From assembly GCF_001870465.1 (NCBI RefSeq), contig NZ_MDGK01000047.1, positions 178,089 through 242,088 of the forward strand: a stretch of DNA of 64,000 bases, given 5' to 3'. The notes beneath the pieces are model-generated. The model was not told where the DNA came from. It made no database searches and saw only the letters and a list, made by a program, of their open reading frames with translations. The translations under genes and the position numbers were made by a program. Of this stretch, positions 45,369 to 54,802 are shown piece after piece. The DNA is from Pseudomonas extremorientalis. GTDB lineage: Bacteria > Pseudomonadota > Gammaproteobacteria > Pseudomonadales > Pseudomonadaceae. Every line of letters starts with the position of its first letter. The first letter of the stretch is position 1.

Positions 45369-46754
45369 TCATTGCGCAATCCGTTTGCGATAAAGCCGCA
45401 CGCCGATCAGCACAAAGGCGATCAGTCCCAGCACTGCGGCGCCGATCCAGCTCAGCATGTCGTAGCTGAGCAGCGGTTTTTCGATACGCCAGTAACCGGG
45501 CTGCTTGAACACTTCACGCATGGCCTGGTTGGTCTGGTCCAGGCTCACGGCCTTGATGCGCTTGGCCGGGTCACTGAAGTGGCCGTTGTTGTAATCGCCG
45601 GACGCGCTCCAGTAGTAGTCGGCCAAGGCGCTGTTGCCTTGCACGGCCCACGCCTGGCGCGCAATGGCAGCTTGTTGCAGGCGCGCAAATACCGCTGGGT
45701 CGAGGCCGTCCTTGAGCAGTCGGGCCTTGAGGTCCTGGAGTACGTGTTCCGCTTCGGGAAGATTTTCCCGCTCTAAGTCGGCATTCAGGCTGAGGAACCC
45801 GACACCGCCGAGTACTTCGCGCTCGCTCCAGGGGCCGTAGGACAAACCGTGCTTGAGACGCAGTTGGCGGTACAGCGCCCAGTCGAGGTAATCCTTGAGC
45901 AGGTCGTAGGTTTCATCATGCCCCTCGTCCAGCACCGGTTCGGGAAATAACCAGTGCAATTTGGCGCTGTTGCCGACCCAGCCGTGGATCAACTCGCGAT
46001 GGCTGGCAGCGGCGTGTTGTATTTCCGGCAGCGCCGGATGCTCAGTGGGGTCGACCGGATCGAGTTGGCCGTAGGTGCGTTCCAGGTAGGCGGGCAGCAG
46101 TTTGTCGAGGTCGCCGACGATAATCAGGGTCATGTTGTTGGGGGCGTACCAGCGTGCGCGCAGGTTCTCCAGCTGGTCGCGGGTCAGGTGATCGACTTCG
46201 GCGCGCTCGGCGCATTTGAGCCCCAGTTCGACGGCCAATTGGTTGCTGGCGGTGTGGCCCAGGTCTTGGCGGTCCAACAGGCGTTGCAAGTGTGAGTAGT
46301 GGCCGCCGTCTTCGCGCTCCACTACCCGCTTGGCGGCGTTGATATTGGCGTCGGTCAGTTCGGTGCGGGTGATGATCGCCAGCAGCAGGTCCAGCACTTT
46401 GCGCTGGTTTTGCGCGGGCGCCTCGATCACAAAGGTGGTATCGGCGTTGCTGGTGTAGGCATTCCACTCGCCGCCCAGGGCTTGCATACGGTCTTCCAGC
46501 TCGGCTTCGCCACCGCCGTCGATGCCGCTGAACAGCAAGTGTTCGAGCAGGTGCGGCAGCTCTTTGTCTGCGCAGTTGAAGTCATCCAGGCCTACACCGA
46601 CCACCAGGCGGATCGCTACATGCCCGCGTTCGGTGCCGGGTTTGAGCAACAATTGCAGGCCGTTGGGCAAGGTGTAGCCCTCGACTTGCAGGCGGTCAAA
46701 GGCAAAGGCGTGGGCAGATCCCATGAGCAGGCAAGCGAACAACAGGCGACGCAT
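45369..46754 (-). CDS. M16 family zinc metallopeptidase, membrane-anchored
   Basis: A 461-aa protein with an N-terminal signal sequence, an M16 peptidase domain with the inverted zinc motif H68-L-L-E71-H72 and a third-ligand Glu near residue 146 (AKRVVERE), and a second inactive M16 lobe. A C-terminal transmembrane helix (about 432-455) ends in a basic tail, so the enzyme is held on the outer face of the inner membrane. An AGGAAG ribosome site sets the start. Substrates are unknown. The residues needed for activity are present. Confidence 0.87.
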   Translation of the reverse strand: MRRLLFACLLMGSAHAFAFDRLQVEGYTLPNGLQLLLKPGTERGHVAIRLVVGVGLDDFNCADKELPHLLEHLLFSGIDGGGEAELEDRMQALGGEWNAYTSNADTTFVIEAPAQNQRKVLDLLLAIITRTELTDANINAAKRVVEREDGGHYSHLQRLLDRQDLGHTASNQLAVELGLKCAERAEVDHLTRDQLENLRARWYAPNNMTLIIVGDLDKLLPAYLERTYGQLDPVDPTEHPALPEIQHAAASHRELIHGWVGNSAKLHWLFPEPVLDEGHDETYDLLKDYLDWALYRQLRLKHGLSYGPWSEREVLGGVGFLSLNADLERENLPEAEHVLQDLKARLLKDGLDPAVFARLQQAAIARQAWAVQGNSALADYYWSASGDYNNGHFSDPAKRIKAVSLDQTNQAMREVFKQPGYWRIEKPLLSYDMLSWIGAAVLGLIAFVLIGVRLYRKRIAQ

Positions 46755-46812
46755 AACAAGCTTCCTGGCGAGTGAGGTCATTTTTTAACTGACTTCACGG
46801 GCCACCGTACGT

Positions 46813-48471
46813 TCAGGGCGAATGTGTGATGTCGGCAATATCTTCGGCGGAGAGCGCGCCGGTGTCAGACGTTTCCAACACTACATAAGCACTGCTGCAA
46901 AACAACGAGTTCAGGCGTTTCATATCGGCAATCAGTTCCAGGTGCAGAGAGCTGGTCTCCAGGCTCTGGACGATCTTGCGCTGAAGGCGGCTGACATGGG
47001 CGTGGGCCAGGCGCCGTTCCTGGGCGCGGAAGCGGCGCTTCTCGCGCAGCAACTGGCGGGCGCTTTCCGGGTCGGCGCTGAGGAACACCGACAACCCCAG
47101 GCGCAGGTTGGCGATCAACTGGCTGTGCAGGCCGGTGAGTTCTTCCAGGCCCACTTCGGAGAACTGACGACGCTGGGAGGTTTTCTGCTGCTGGACTTTG
47201 CGCAGCATGCGTTCGATCAGGTCGCCGGCCAGTTTAAGGTTGATCGACAGTTCGATGATCTCGGCCCAGCGCCGATTGTCGTGTTCACTGAGATCTTCCC
47301 GGGGCATTTGTGCCAGGTAGAGTTTGATCGCGCTGTACAGCGCTTCGACATCATCGCTGAGGCTGCGCATTTCCTGGGTGATGGCGGTCTGCTTGCCGCG
47401 CAGCACTTCGAGCATGGCGGTGAGCATATTGTCGATCAGGTCCCCCAGGCGCAGGGTCTCGCGGGCAGCGTTGGCCAGTGCCAGGCTGGGTGTGGCCAGG
47501 GCGGCCAGGTCCAGATGGCGTGGTTTGGCCTTGCCGTTCACCTCTTCGCGCTCAGGCAGCAACCAGGCACACAAGCGGGCCATCGGGCCAATGGTCGGCA
47601 ACAGGATCAGGCAACGGCTGACGTTGTAGAGCAGGTGGAAGGTGATGACCATGCCTTGCGCGCTGTAGTCCAGGCCATCCATCCAGCGTACGAGCGGGTC
47701 GAGCACCGGGATGATCAGCAGCAGGCCGATCAATTTGTACAACAGGCTGCCCAAGGCTACCTGGCGTCCGGCAGCGTTCTGCATGCTGGTGCTGAGGAAC
47801 GCCAGCACGCCGCTGCCGATGTTGGCGCCGATCACCAGGCCGATGGCCACGTGCAGGCCGATCACACCGGCGCCGGCCAGGGTGGCCGTCAGCAGGACGG
47901 CGGCCAGGCTGGAATAGGAAATCATCGCGAACAAGGCGCCGACCAGGGCGTCGAGCAGGATATCGCCGGTCAACGACGCGAAGATGACTTTGACGCCCTG
48001 GGCATGGGTAATCGGCCCGGCCGCTTCCACAATCAATTGCAGTGCGAGGATGATCAGCCCGAGACCGATACCCACCCGGCCCAACTGCCCTGCCCGCGTC
48101 TGTTTGCGTGACAGGAAGAAGATCACCCCGAGAAAAATCAGCAGCGGCGACAGCCAAGACAAATCAAACGTCAGCACCCGCGCCATCAGCGCGGTACCGA
48201 CGTCGGCGCCGAGCATGGTCGCCAGGGCGGGCATCAGCCCCATCAGGCCCTGGCCGACAAAGGACGTGACCAGCATTGCCGTGGCGTTGCTGCTCTGCAC
48301 CATGGCTGTCACCAGGATACCGGCGATAAACGCCAGCCAGCGCTTGGACATGTTCTGCCCGATGACTTGGCGCAAGTTGGAACCGTAGACCCGCAGGATG
48401 CCGGTACGGACGATATGCGTGCCCCAGATAAGCAGGGTCACGGCGGAAAGCAGATTGAGCAAGGTCAGCAT
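46813..48471 (-). CDS. Na+/phosphate cotransporter-like protein with PhoU domain
   Basis: A 552-aa protein. Residues about 1-310 hold two Na_Pi_cotrans repeats (VTAMVQSSNATAMLVTSFVGQG and ISYSSLAAVLLTATLAGAG) spread over about nine helices. Residues about 330-540 are a helical PhoU-like domain. Family relative of NptA/YjbB, which usually exports or balances phosphate. No other phosphate gene is nearby. Confidence 0.88.
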   Translation of the reverse strand: MLTLLNLLSAVTLLIWGTHIVRTGILRVYGSNLRQVIGQNMSKRWLAFIAGILVTAMVQSSNATAMLVTSFVGQGLMGLMPALATMLGADVGTALMARVLTFDLSWLSPLLIFLGVIFFLSRKQTRAGQLGRVGIGLGLIILALQLIVEAAGPITHAQGVKVIFASLTGDILLDALVGALFAMISYSSLAAVLLTATLAGAGVIGLHVAIGLVIGANIGSGVLAFLSTSMQNAAGRQVALGSLLYKLIGLLLIIPVLDPLVRWMDGLDYSAQGMVITFHLLYNVSRCLILLPTIGPMARLCAWLLPEREEVNGKAKPRHLDLAALATPSLALANAARETLRLGDLIDNMLTAMLEVLRGKQTAITQEMRSLSDDVEALYSAIKLYLAQMPREDLSEHDNRRWAEIIELSINLKLAGDLIERMLRKVQQQKTSQRRQFSEVGLEELTGLHSQLIANLRLGLSVFLSADPESARQLLREKRRFRAQERRLAHAHVSRLQRKIVQSLETSSLHLELIADMKRLNSLFCSSAYVVLETSDTGALSAEDIADITHSP

Positions 48472-48644
48472 GCTCGGCCCCCCGTGTGGGTGCGCTCGAA
48501 AATGAGCGAAGGAAAGTTGCCGCGTGCCGCTCTACGTCTTGTACTTAAGCTGTAGTTGGCGAATGCGCTCTGCGCCAGCATCGCATAGCTAAAGTGGGGA
48601 TTGAAATAAAACTGTCATGAAATCAGCTTTTTGCGGATAAAAAT

Positions 48645-48666
48645 AAGGGGCCTGTGCAGGCCCCTT
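48645..48666. terminator. Terminator after the TerC gene
   Basis: AAGGGGCCT and AGGCCCCTT make a perfect 9-bp stem with a four-base loop. Read on the minus strand it follows the TerC stop by 17 bp and runs into TTATTTTTATCC. Confidence 0.85.
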
Positions 48667-48683
48667 AATTGTCTGGCTCGGGT

Positions 48684-49451
48684 TTATTGACCCGGAATGT
48701 CTTTGCGCAGTTTCACAGGATCCTGCTGTTTCTTCTTTTTCGCGATCGCGGTGCGCATCTTGATGTTCACCGCTTCCACCGCCAGCGAGAACGCCATGGC
48801 GAAGTAGACGTAGCCTTTTGGCACGTGCACGTCGAAGGATTCGGCGATCAGCACGGTACCGACTACCAGCAGGAACGACAGCGCGAGCATCTTCAACGAC
48901 GGGTGCTTGTCGATGAATTCGCTGATGGTGCCGGCTGCCAGCATCATCACCAATACCGCCACGACAATCGCCGCGACCATCACCGGTACATGGGAGACCA
49001 TGCCGACCGCAGTGATCACCGAGTCCAGGGAGAACACGATGTCGATGATCGCGATCTGGATGATGGTGTAGATGAACTTGCCACCGGCGCCCTTCGGCTC
49101 GTCGTGGGTTTCGTCTTCACCTTCCAGCGCGTGGTACATCTCCTGGGAGCTTTTCCAGAGCAGGAACAGGCCACCGAAGAACAGGATCAGGTCGCGACCG
49201 GAGATGCCTTGGCCGAAGACCACGAACAGGTCGGCGGTCAGTTGCATCACCCAGGTGATCGACAACAGCAACAGGATGCGCGTGACCATGGCCAGGGCCA
49301 GGCCGAAGATCCGGGTGCGTGCCTGCATGTGCTTGGGCATGCGGCTGACCAGGATCGAAATCATGATGATGTTATCGATGCCCAGGACGATCTCGAGGGC
49401 CGTCAGGGTGAAGAAGGCAATCCAGATTTCCGGATTGGTCAGCCATTCCAT
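48684..49451 (-). CDS. TerC family integral membrane protein
   Basis: A 255-aa protein of seven helices with the TerC signatures ALEIVLGIDNIIMISIL and AIIDIVFSLDSVITAVGM, whose acidic residues are membrane-embedded. TerC-type proteins are linked to metal (manganese or calcium) export and tellurite resistance. A YkoY-type manganese riboswitch is not seen in the 65-bp upstream gap. The citrate transporter gene lies just upstream on the same strand. Confidence 0.9.
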   Translation of the reverse strand: MEWLTNPEIWIAFFTLTALEIVLGIDNIIMISILVSRMPKHMQARTRIFGLALAMVTRILLLLSITWVMQLTADLFVVFGQGISGRDLILFFGGLFLLWKSSQEMYHALEGEDETHDEPKGAGGKFIYTIIQIAIIDIVFSLDSVITAVGMVSHVPVMVAAIVVAVLVMMLAAGTISEFIDKHPSLKMLALSFLLVVGTVLIAESFDVHVPKGYVYFAMAFSLAVEAVNIKMRTAIAKKKKQQDPVKLRKDIPGQ

Positions 49452-49516
49452 GTGTATTCCTTTAAGCGAGTGTTAAACCGCGCAAGCTGCAGCGCCGCGC
49501 GGTTGGGTGTTTGGGA

Positions 49517-50824
49517 TTATAGAGTGCTGAAAAGCGGAATAATCCCCATCAGCAAAGCGGCGACCATTATGCACAGGCATACCAGCACTGCCCACTTGAG
49601 GGTGAAGCGCTGGTGATCGCCAAATTCGATACCTGCCAAAGCGACCAACAGGTAGGTCGAGGGTACCAGTGGGCTCAACAGGTGCACGGGTTGTCCGACG
49701 ATCGACGCACGTCCCATTTCTGCAGCCGTGATGCCGTAGTGGCTGGCGGCTTCGGCGAGTACGGGCAGTACGCCATAGTAGAACGCGTCGTTGGACATGA
49801 AGAAGGTGAACGGCATGCTCACCAGTGCAGTGATCACCGCCAGGTAAGGGCCCAATGCATCAGGGATGACCGCCAGCAGGCTCTTGGACATGGCATCGAC
49901 CATGCCGGTACCCGACAGGATACCAGTGAAGATACCGGCCGCGAAGATCAGCCCAACCACCGCCAGTACGCTGCCGGAGTGGGCGGCGACGCGGTCTTTC
50001 TGCATCTGCAGGCACGGGTAGTTGACGATCATCGCGATACTGAACGCCACCATGAACAGCACCGGCAGCGGCAGCAGGCCGGCGATCAGCGCGCACATCA
50101 GGGCGAAGGTCAGCGCGCCGTTGAACCAGATCAGTTTCGGGCGACGGGCGTCCGGGTATTGGGAGACGCTGATCTCGCTGTGGTCGATCTCATCGCCTTG
50201 CAGGTGCAGTTCGCCCAGACGTGCGCGCTCGCGCTTGCCGTACAGGTAGGCGATCGCCAGGATCGCGACCACACCGGCGGCCATCGCCGGGATCATCGGT
50301 ACGAAAATGTCCGAAGGGTCCACATGCAATGCACTGGCGGCACGAGCGGTCGGGCCACCCCAAGGGGTCATGTTCATCACGCCACCGGCGAGAATGATCA
50401 GGCCGGCCATGATCCGGGGGCTCATGCCGATGCGCTGGTACAGCGGCAACATGGCGGCCACGCAGATCATGTAGGTGGTGGCGCCGTCACCGTCCAGGGA
50501 CACGACCAGGGCCAGTACAGCGGTGCCGACCGAGACTTTCAGCGGGTCGCCCTTGACCATCTTGAGGATCTTGCGCACGGCCGGGTCGAACAGGCCGGAG
50601 TCAATCATCAGGGCGAAGTACAGAATGGCGAACATCAGCATCACGCCGGTGGGCGCAAGCTTGGTGATACCGGCCAGCATCATTGGGCCGATCTCGGGTG
50701 CGAAGCCACCGAACAGCGCGAACAGGATCGGCACGATGATCAGGGCGATCAGCGCGGACAGGCGCTTGGTCATGATCAGGAACATGAACGTGATGACCAT
50801 GGCAAAGCCAAGGAAAGTCAGCAT
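49517..50824 (-). CDS. CitMHS family metal-citrate transporter
   Basis: A 435-aa membrane protein of 11-12 helices. VSLDGDGATTYMICVAAMLPLY and GGVMNMTPWGGPTARA are CitMHS signatures. Members import citrate complexed with Mg or Ca, with H+. A GGAG ribosome site sits seven bases ahead. No two-component system for citrate lies nearby, unlike many cit loci. Confidence 0.9.
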   Translation of the reverse strand: MLTFLGFAMVITFMFLIMTKRLSALIALIIVPILFALFGGFAPEIGPMMLAGITKLAPTGVMLMFAILYFALMIDSGLFDPAVRKILKMVKGDPLKVSVGTAVLALVVSLDGDGATTYMICVAAMLPLYQRIGMSPRIMAGLIILAGGVMNMTPWGGPTARAASALHVDPSDIFVPMIPAMAAGVVAILAIAYLYGKRERARLGELHLQGDEIDHSEISVSQYPDARRPKLIWFNGALTFALMCALIAGLLPLPVLFMVAFSIAMIVNYPCLQMQKDRVAAHSGSVLAVVGLIFAAGIFTGILSGTGMVDAMSKSLLAVIPDALGPYLAVITALVSMPFTFFMSNDAFYYGVLPVLAEAASHYGITAAEMGRASIVGQPVHLLSPLVPSTYLLVALAGIEFGDHQRFTLKWAVLVCLCIMVAALLMGIIPLFSTL

Positions 50825-51203
50825 AGGAATACTCCAGGCGTAGCGCGGCTAGGGAATGGCGAACCGGGTGGCGGTCAGCGCAGAACGAAAGGCACGAGGC
50901 GTACGGGTGGAGTTGGGGCGAACAGGCGGGTACGGGCGGACATCGGGAATCACCATTGTTGTTGTTAACAGCCGGTCTGTTGCCGGCAGTGGGGGCGATC
51001 CTAGACGGGTAAGCTTTCAGCCAGCTTTCGCTGAGTAAACGGGTGACGAAGGGAATGCACGCAGTCTCTGGATTTATGTAGATCAACATGTGGGAGGGGA
51101 CTTGCCCCCGATAACAGGGTGCCAGTCACTGCATGCGCAGGCTGACACACCGCTATCGGGGGCAAGCCCCCTCCCACATTTGTCTATATTTTGCTTGAGG
51201 TTT
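50825..51203. other. Intergenic region upstream of the citrate transporter
   Basis: A 379-bp gap with no gene. It holds the citrate transporter promoter region and a REP doublet (listed separately). I see no operator or RNA that I can name. Confidence 0.5.
51086..51178. repeat. REP doublet upstream of the DUF4105 gene end
   Basis: Copies at about 51086-51113 (one A for G change in the core) and 51150-51178, in opposite orientation. Confidence 0.85.
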
Positions 51204-53165
51204 TTAGGGCAGTTCGAGGCCGCCGGCGGCTTTGTGCAGCTTGCGCAAGTGTTCGCCCACCAGCTTGAGGTTGGCTTCACAGGCGGCTATCTCGGCTGAA
51301 CGGGAAGGCTCCAGCAGCGCCCTCACCTCCTTGTCCAATTCGCCGGTCAGCGATTGCAGCTGCTTCTGGCGTTCGGCGCTTTCCGATTCCAGGCGTGTGG
51401 CTTCCGAAGGTTGCGGCAGGCCATAGCCGCCGCTGCCCAGCAGTTCAGCCGGGCGACTGAGGAAGCCGCTGTTGGCGAGGATTTGTTGCAGCGTGGCGTT
51501 GGCTTTCTCCATGCCACCGTTTTTCAGCTCGCGGGCGCCGAGGTAGCGTTGTTTGACTTCGTCCTGGGCCAGCATCAACTGCTTGCGAAAGCTCGCCTGC
51601 TCCAGCAGCAGCAACGCGGCGCTGGTGCGCAGATCGGCCTGGTCGAACCACTGGCGACGCTCCTCGGCGCTCAGGGATAGCCAGTCTTCGACCTGGGTCT
51701 GTTTGATCGGCAGGTGTTTGCGCAGCACATCGAACATGGCTTGGTAGCGTTCGCGGAAGGAGTCGAAGTGATAACCCAGGCGCAATGCCCTGCGTTTGTC
51801 ATGCAGCACACTGGTGTCGGCCAGGCCGCGTGCGCTCAGCACCTCGAGCAAGCCATTGGGGGTGATGTTGTCCAGGCCGGTCAATTGCGGGTTGGCGCTG
51901 CCGCTGCGTAGCAGTTTCAGGCTTTCCACCGCGCAGTTGTTGGAGATGAAGAAGTAGTTGCCGTCGTAGCTCCAATGCATTTCGGCGGCATGCTCGACGG
52001 TATCGTTGATTTCCTGGCGGGTCAGTTTCAACGGCACCGAGGCCAGGCCGCGCAGCTCGGTCTTGGTGTATTCATCGATCACTTGCGCCAGCGGCAGCAC
52101 GAACAGCCGCGAGGGGTATTTGCCGACCAGGCCATCCCAACTCGACAGCTGTACGTCACCGACGAACGCGCGATAGGAAAGAACCAGATGCTGGTCCAGG
52201 TCCAGCCGGCAATCCGGTCCACGCGGGCGGCCCGGTGCGCAGATCACCAGGCGCAGCATGCTGTGGCCCCAGCGGCTGACCAGGTTCTGGTTGGCTTCGG
52301 CCAGCAGGTAGTCGATCTCGTAGACGCGCTCCGGGTCCACATGGCCCAGCGGTGTCTTGGCAAAATCGTTACCGGCATTGAGGAACGCGTAGGTGCTGGC
52401 GCAGGTGTCTTGTTGCGGCGGGGCCCAGCCGAAGTGTTCCTTGTAATAGCGGAACAGCGCGGGACGGCGGCAGGCGTAGCCAGGGTCGAGGAGGAAATAC
52501 TCCATGTTGACCGCGACGAACTCCAGCGGGCTGGTGGTTTCGTAAATGTCCGGGCTGCGAGCCACCTGATGGTTGTGCTGCTCACGCTCGCCACGGCGCC
52601 CGACGTATTGCGGCCAACCGGCCAGGTCCAGCAGGCGTGGATCATCGCTCAGGGTAAAGCGCCGGCCATTCTGGCCACGGCATTGATCAGGCAGGCCGAT
52701 CAGGCCGGTGAGGTTGTTCTGGCGGCTGCAGCGATTGATCAGCGTGCGGTCTTCTTTGGACCACAGGCGCGCACGGTCATAGATGTGGGTCAGTTCATGC
52801 AGCACCGTGGCGAGCATTTCCCGGCGCACAGTGCCGTGGGGGCGATTGGTTTTCTGGGTGGCGGCGCTACCGTCGGTCAGGCTGGCCAGCAGGTTGCTGT
52901 TGAGGTCCAGCTCGGACACGAGCGAGGCTTGCCCGTAGGCGTTCTCGGGCATCTTGTCGGTCCAGCCGACATCAATGCGCCGGTCCAACTGCTCGACAAA
53001 GCGTGGCGGCAGGGAGCGCATCGCTTCGTCGAGCAACGCCTGGCTGGCCTGTTGTTCAGCCGGGCTCAGACCTTCGGTCTTGAGTCGCAGCTGCAGGCTG
53101 GCCTGGGCTGCGCTGGCGCACAGCAGCACTGCCCCGGCCAGGAGCCAGGCGACGATTCGCCTCAC
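51204..53165 (-). CDS. Secreted DUF4105 (Lnb-like) protein
   Basis: A 653-aa exported protein with signal peptide (about 1-22, AQA-SL). An N-terminal region contains a zinc-peptidase-like HELTHIYDRARL (HExxH) near residue 122. The middle (about 280-450) is the DUF4105/Lnb domain (VSRWGHSMLRLVIC and SNNCAVESLKLL). The C-terminus is helical and charged. Starts with GTG that overlaps the upstream DUF2388 stop as GTGA. The HExxH suggests metallopeptidase activity, not proven. Confidence 0.78.
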   Translation of the reverse strand: MRRIVAWLLAGAVLLCASAAQASLQLRLKTEGLSPAEQQASQALLDEAMRSLPPRFVEQLDRRIDVGWTDKMPENAYGQASLVSELDLNSNLLASLTDGSAATQKTNRPHGTVRREMLATVLHELTHIYDRARLWSKEDRTLINRCSRQNNLTGLIGLPDQCRGQNGRRFTLSDDPRLLDLAGWPQYVGRRGEREQHNHQVARSPDIYETTSPLEFVAVNMEYFLLDPGYACRRPALFRYYKEHFGWAPPQQDTCASTYAFLNAGNDFAKTPLGHVDPERVYEIDYLLAEANQNLVSRWGHSMLRLVICAPGRPRGPDCRLDLDQHLVLSYRAFVGDVQLSSWDGLVGKYPSRLFVLPLAQVIDEYTKTELRGLASVPLKLTRQEINDTVEHAAEMHWSYDGNYFFISNNCAVESLKLLRSGSANPQLTGLDNITPNGLLEVLSARGLADTSVLHDKRRALRLGYHFDSFRERYQAMFDVLRKHLPIKQTQVEDWLSLSAEERRQWFDQADLRTSAALLLLEQASFRKQLMLAQDEVKQRYLGARELKNGGMEKANATLQQILANSGFLSRPAELLGSGGYGLPQPSEATRLESESAERQKQLQSLTGELDKEVRALLEPSRSAEIAACEANLKLVGEHLRKLHKAAGGLELP

Positions 53166-53482
53166 AGTGCGAGGATGGCTTCGGCGAGGGTCTGGTCACT
53201 GGCGTCGCGGGCTTCCGGCAGGCGTGTGCGCAGGGCGTCGAAGGCGGCCTCAAGGTGGGCGCCACGGATCTCGCCATTGCTGGCGACGAAACTGGCGGCG
53301 TCATCGTGGGCTTCGCGCACGACCTTGGAGTCGCGGATGGAGGTGGTGGTGTCCGAGGTGAAATCAATGGTGCGGCCGGAGGCGCGAACAATGATGTTAC
53401 TGGTGGCCACCAGCGTATGCGCCTGGGCGATGTCGGCCAACAACAGCAGGCCCAGGGTGGCAGCAATCAGCGGGCTACGCAT
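53162..53482 (-). CDS. DUF2388 periplasmic protein, copy 1
   Basis: A 106-aa protein with a signal peptide (about 1-21) and the family core SIRDSKVVREAHDDAASFVASNGEIRGAHLEAA. No function is known. One of three tandem paralogues; the stop overlaps the DUF4105 start, so it is probably co-translated with it. Confidence 0.85.
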   Translation of the reverse strand: MRSPLIAATLGLLLLADIAQAHTLVATSNIIVRASGRTIDFTSDTTTSIRDSKVVREAHDDAASFVASNGEIRGAHLEAAFDALRTRLPEARDASDQTLAEAILAL

Positions 53483-53508
53483 GGAATGACTCCAAAAAAT
53501 AAGGATGA

Positions 53509-53817
53509 TTATTGGACGAGAATTGCCTGCGCCAGTTCAAGGTCGCTGGCGTTAAGTTTTGGTTGGCTACGGCGCAGATAATCCAATGCCGACTCCAGCC
53601 GCGCGCCCCGCCATTGGCCGTCAGTGGCGATAAACGCAGCGGCGTCATCCTGGGCGGCCATTATCACTTTTCTGTCGAAGGGTGCGGAGGTCACCTTGCT
53701 GGTGACATACGCGCTCACGACGGTGTTCTGGGTGGTGAGGTCAAAGGCTGAAGCCATCGGCGACCAAGCGAACGAAAACATCACAGGGACGATTAAAAGG
53801 CGGTATGAAAAAACCAT
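53509..53817 (-). CDS. DUF2388 periplasmic protein, copy 2
   Basis: A 102-aa paralogue, more diverged: core is DRKVIMAAQDDAAAFIATDGQWRGARLESAL. It has a signal peptide (about 1-24, MASA-FD). Start taken at the ATG of MVFSYRLL; a TTG 12 bases earlier is possible. Lies 26 bp ahead of copy 1. Confidence 0.82.
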   Translation of the reverse strand: MVFSYRLLIVPVMFSFAWSPMASAFDLTTQNTVVSAYVTSKVTSAPFDRKVIMAAQDDAAAFIATDGQWRGARLESALDYLRRSQPKLNASDLELAQAILVQ

Positions 53818-53897
53818 GGCACTCGACAACTGAAAACGAGCGCCAAGGCTAGCGCAATGCCCGGGCGAGAGCCAGCGCCCGGGCGTCCGCCTTGTCG

Positions 53898-54218
53898 TCA
53901 GATGGCCAGGATGGCTTGGGCCAGTTGTGCATCAGTGGCAGTGTTCAATTGCGGCGCTTGCTGGCGGATCTGGGCCAGGGCGCTTTCCAGTTTCACGCCA
54001 CGGATGGCGCCTTCGCTGGCGACAAAGCTGGCGGCGTCGTCACGGGCTGCACGCACGACCTTGTTGTCACGTAGGGAGGACGTGGCATCGGAGGTGGCGT
54101 CGGAAGTGGCCTTCAGCGCGCCGACGATGGAGTCGGTAGTCACGATGAAGCTGCTCGCGTTGGCGTTGGCAGCCAGGGCCAACAGGGTGGCAGCACTCAG
54201 CAGGCGAAGACGGGACAT
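53898..54218 (-). CDS. DUF2388 periplasmic protein, copy 3
   Basis: A 106-aa paralogue with signal peptide (about 1-21, ANA-SS). A small internal repeat TSDATSDATSS precedes the core SLRDNKVVRAARDDAASFVASEGAIRGVKLESAL, which is closest to copy 1. Probably the first gene of the cluster; it lies 80 bp before copy 2. Confidence 0.85.
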   Translation of the reverse strand: MSRLRLLSAATLLALAANANASSFIVTTDSIVGALKATSDATSDATSSLRDNKVVRAARDDAASFVASEGAIRGVKLESALAQIRQQAPQLNTATDAQLAQAILAI

Positions 54219-54354
54219 GGGATGACTCCAGTAGATGAACGGATAAGGTGGCGCAGGGCAGCCATTGGGGATCAGACGCCTGTACTGCGCGGTTTGCCAC
54301 ATTGTGAATGGATATTAAGCCGCCGCTTATCCGTTCGGGAAGCGCCTTGACTGC

Positions 54355-54540
54355 CTAGTCACGCCAGAACGGCTTGGACAGCTCGGCCATTCGGTCGCCC
54401 TGACTGATGCCGACGTCGGAGAGCTCCCGGGTATCAAGCTGCGACAATTGGCGTCGTTCATAAGCGTGGCGTAGCCACTTGGCCAGAATGGAGGCTGCCT
54501 GGAGTGACAGTCGCTTATAAAGGGGGGGTGACGTATTCAT
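54355..54540 (-). CDS. DUF1127 (YjiS-like) mini-protein, copy 1
   Basis: A 61-aa basic protein. The C-terminal motif RRQLSQLDTRELSDVGISQGDRMAELSKPFWRD is the DUF1127 core (Arg-rich, LxxLDxRxLxDIG). In other bacteria such proteins bind RNA or phosphotransfer regulators; here the role is unknown. Two CTGTAC-type half-sites lie about 80-110 bp upstream. Confidence 0.85.
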   Translation of the reverse strand: MNTSPPLYKRLSLQAASILAKWLRHAYERRQLSQLDTRELSDVGISQGDRMAELSKPFWRD

Positions 54541-54618
54541 GGCGAGTACCTTTCATGAGGTCTTGGAACACCATGTTGGGTGGCGGCTTCCGACCGATAC
54601 AGATACACCAATGTTAAA

Positions 54619-54655
54619 TTGTACCGCTTAACTGTTATATATTTTTAACTGTACC
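54619..54655. repeat. Half-site pair upstream of DUF1127 copy 1
   Basis: TTGTACC (54619-54625) and AACTGTACC (54647-54655) flank AACTGTTAT. They share the word found many times upstream of the second DUF1127 gene. Confidence 0.55.
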
Positions 54656-54709
54656 TATTGCTGCGCTAGGCTTCTGTTTTCCGTTAAAAATCCGAATCCT
54701 GGAAACAAC

Positions 54710-54742
54710 AAAGCCCGCCTCCGGTTTCCCGGGGCGGGCTTT
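54710..54742 (-). terminator. Terminator after DUF1127 copy 2
   Basis: AAAGCCCGCC and GGCGGGCTTT form a perfect 10-bp stem; on the minus strand the stem is followed by GTTGTTTCC. It separates the two DUF1127 genes. Confidence 0.85.
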
Positions 54743-54802
54743 GTTTTGACAAATCAGGTTGCTGGCAGTGGACCCGTCAGGTCAGGGCCAGCGAGCGCTG
54801 AA

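Noticed and set aside
46822..48111. A 429-codon frame opposite the Na/Pi cotransporter
   Set aside because: Low-complexity Gln/His translation; the minus-strand protein has clear Na_Pi_cotrans repeats.
49452..49516. A YkoY-type manganese riboswitch before terC
   Set aside because: The gap is only 65 bp and lacks the conserved loops.
7161..51178. A CRISPR array made from the repeated GGGGGCTTGCCCCC sequences
   Set aside because: The copies are scattered over 44 kb as isolated inverted pairs without regular spacers or cas genes.
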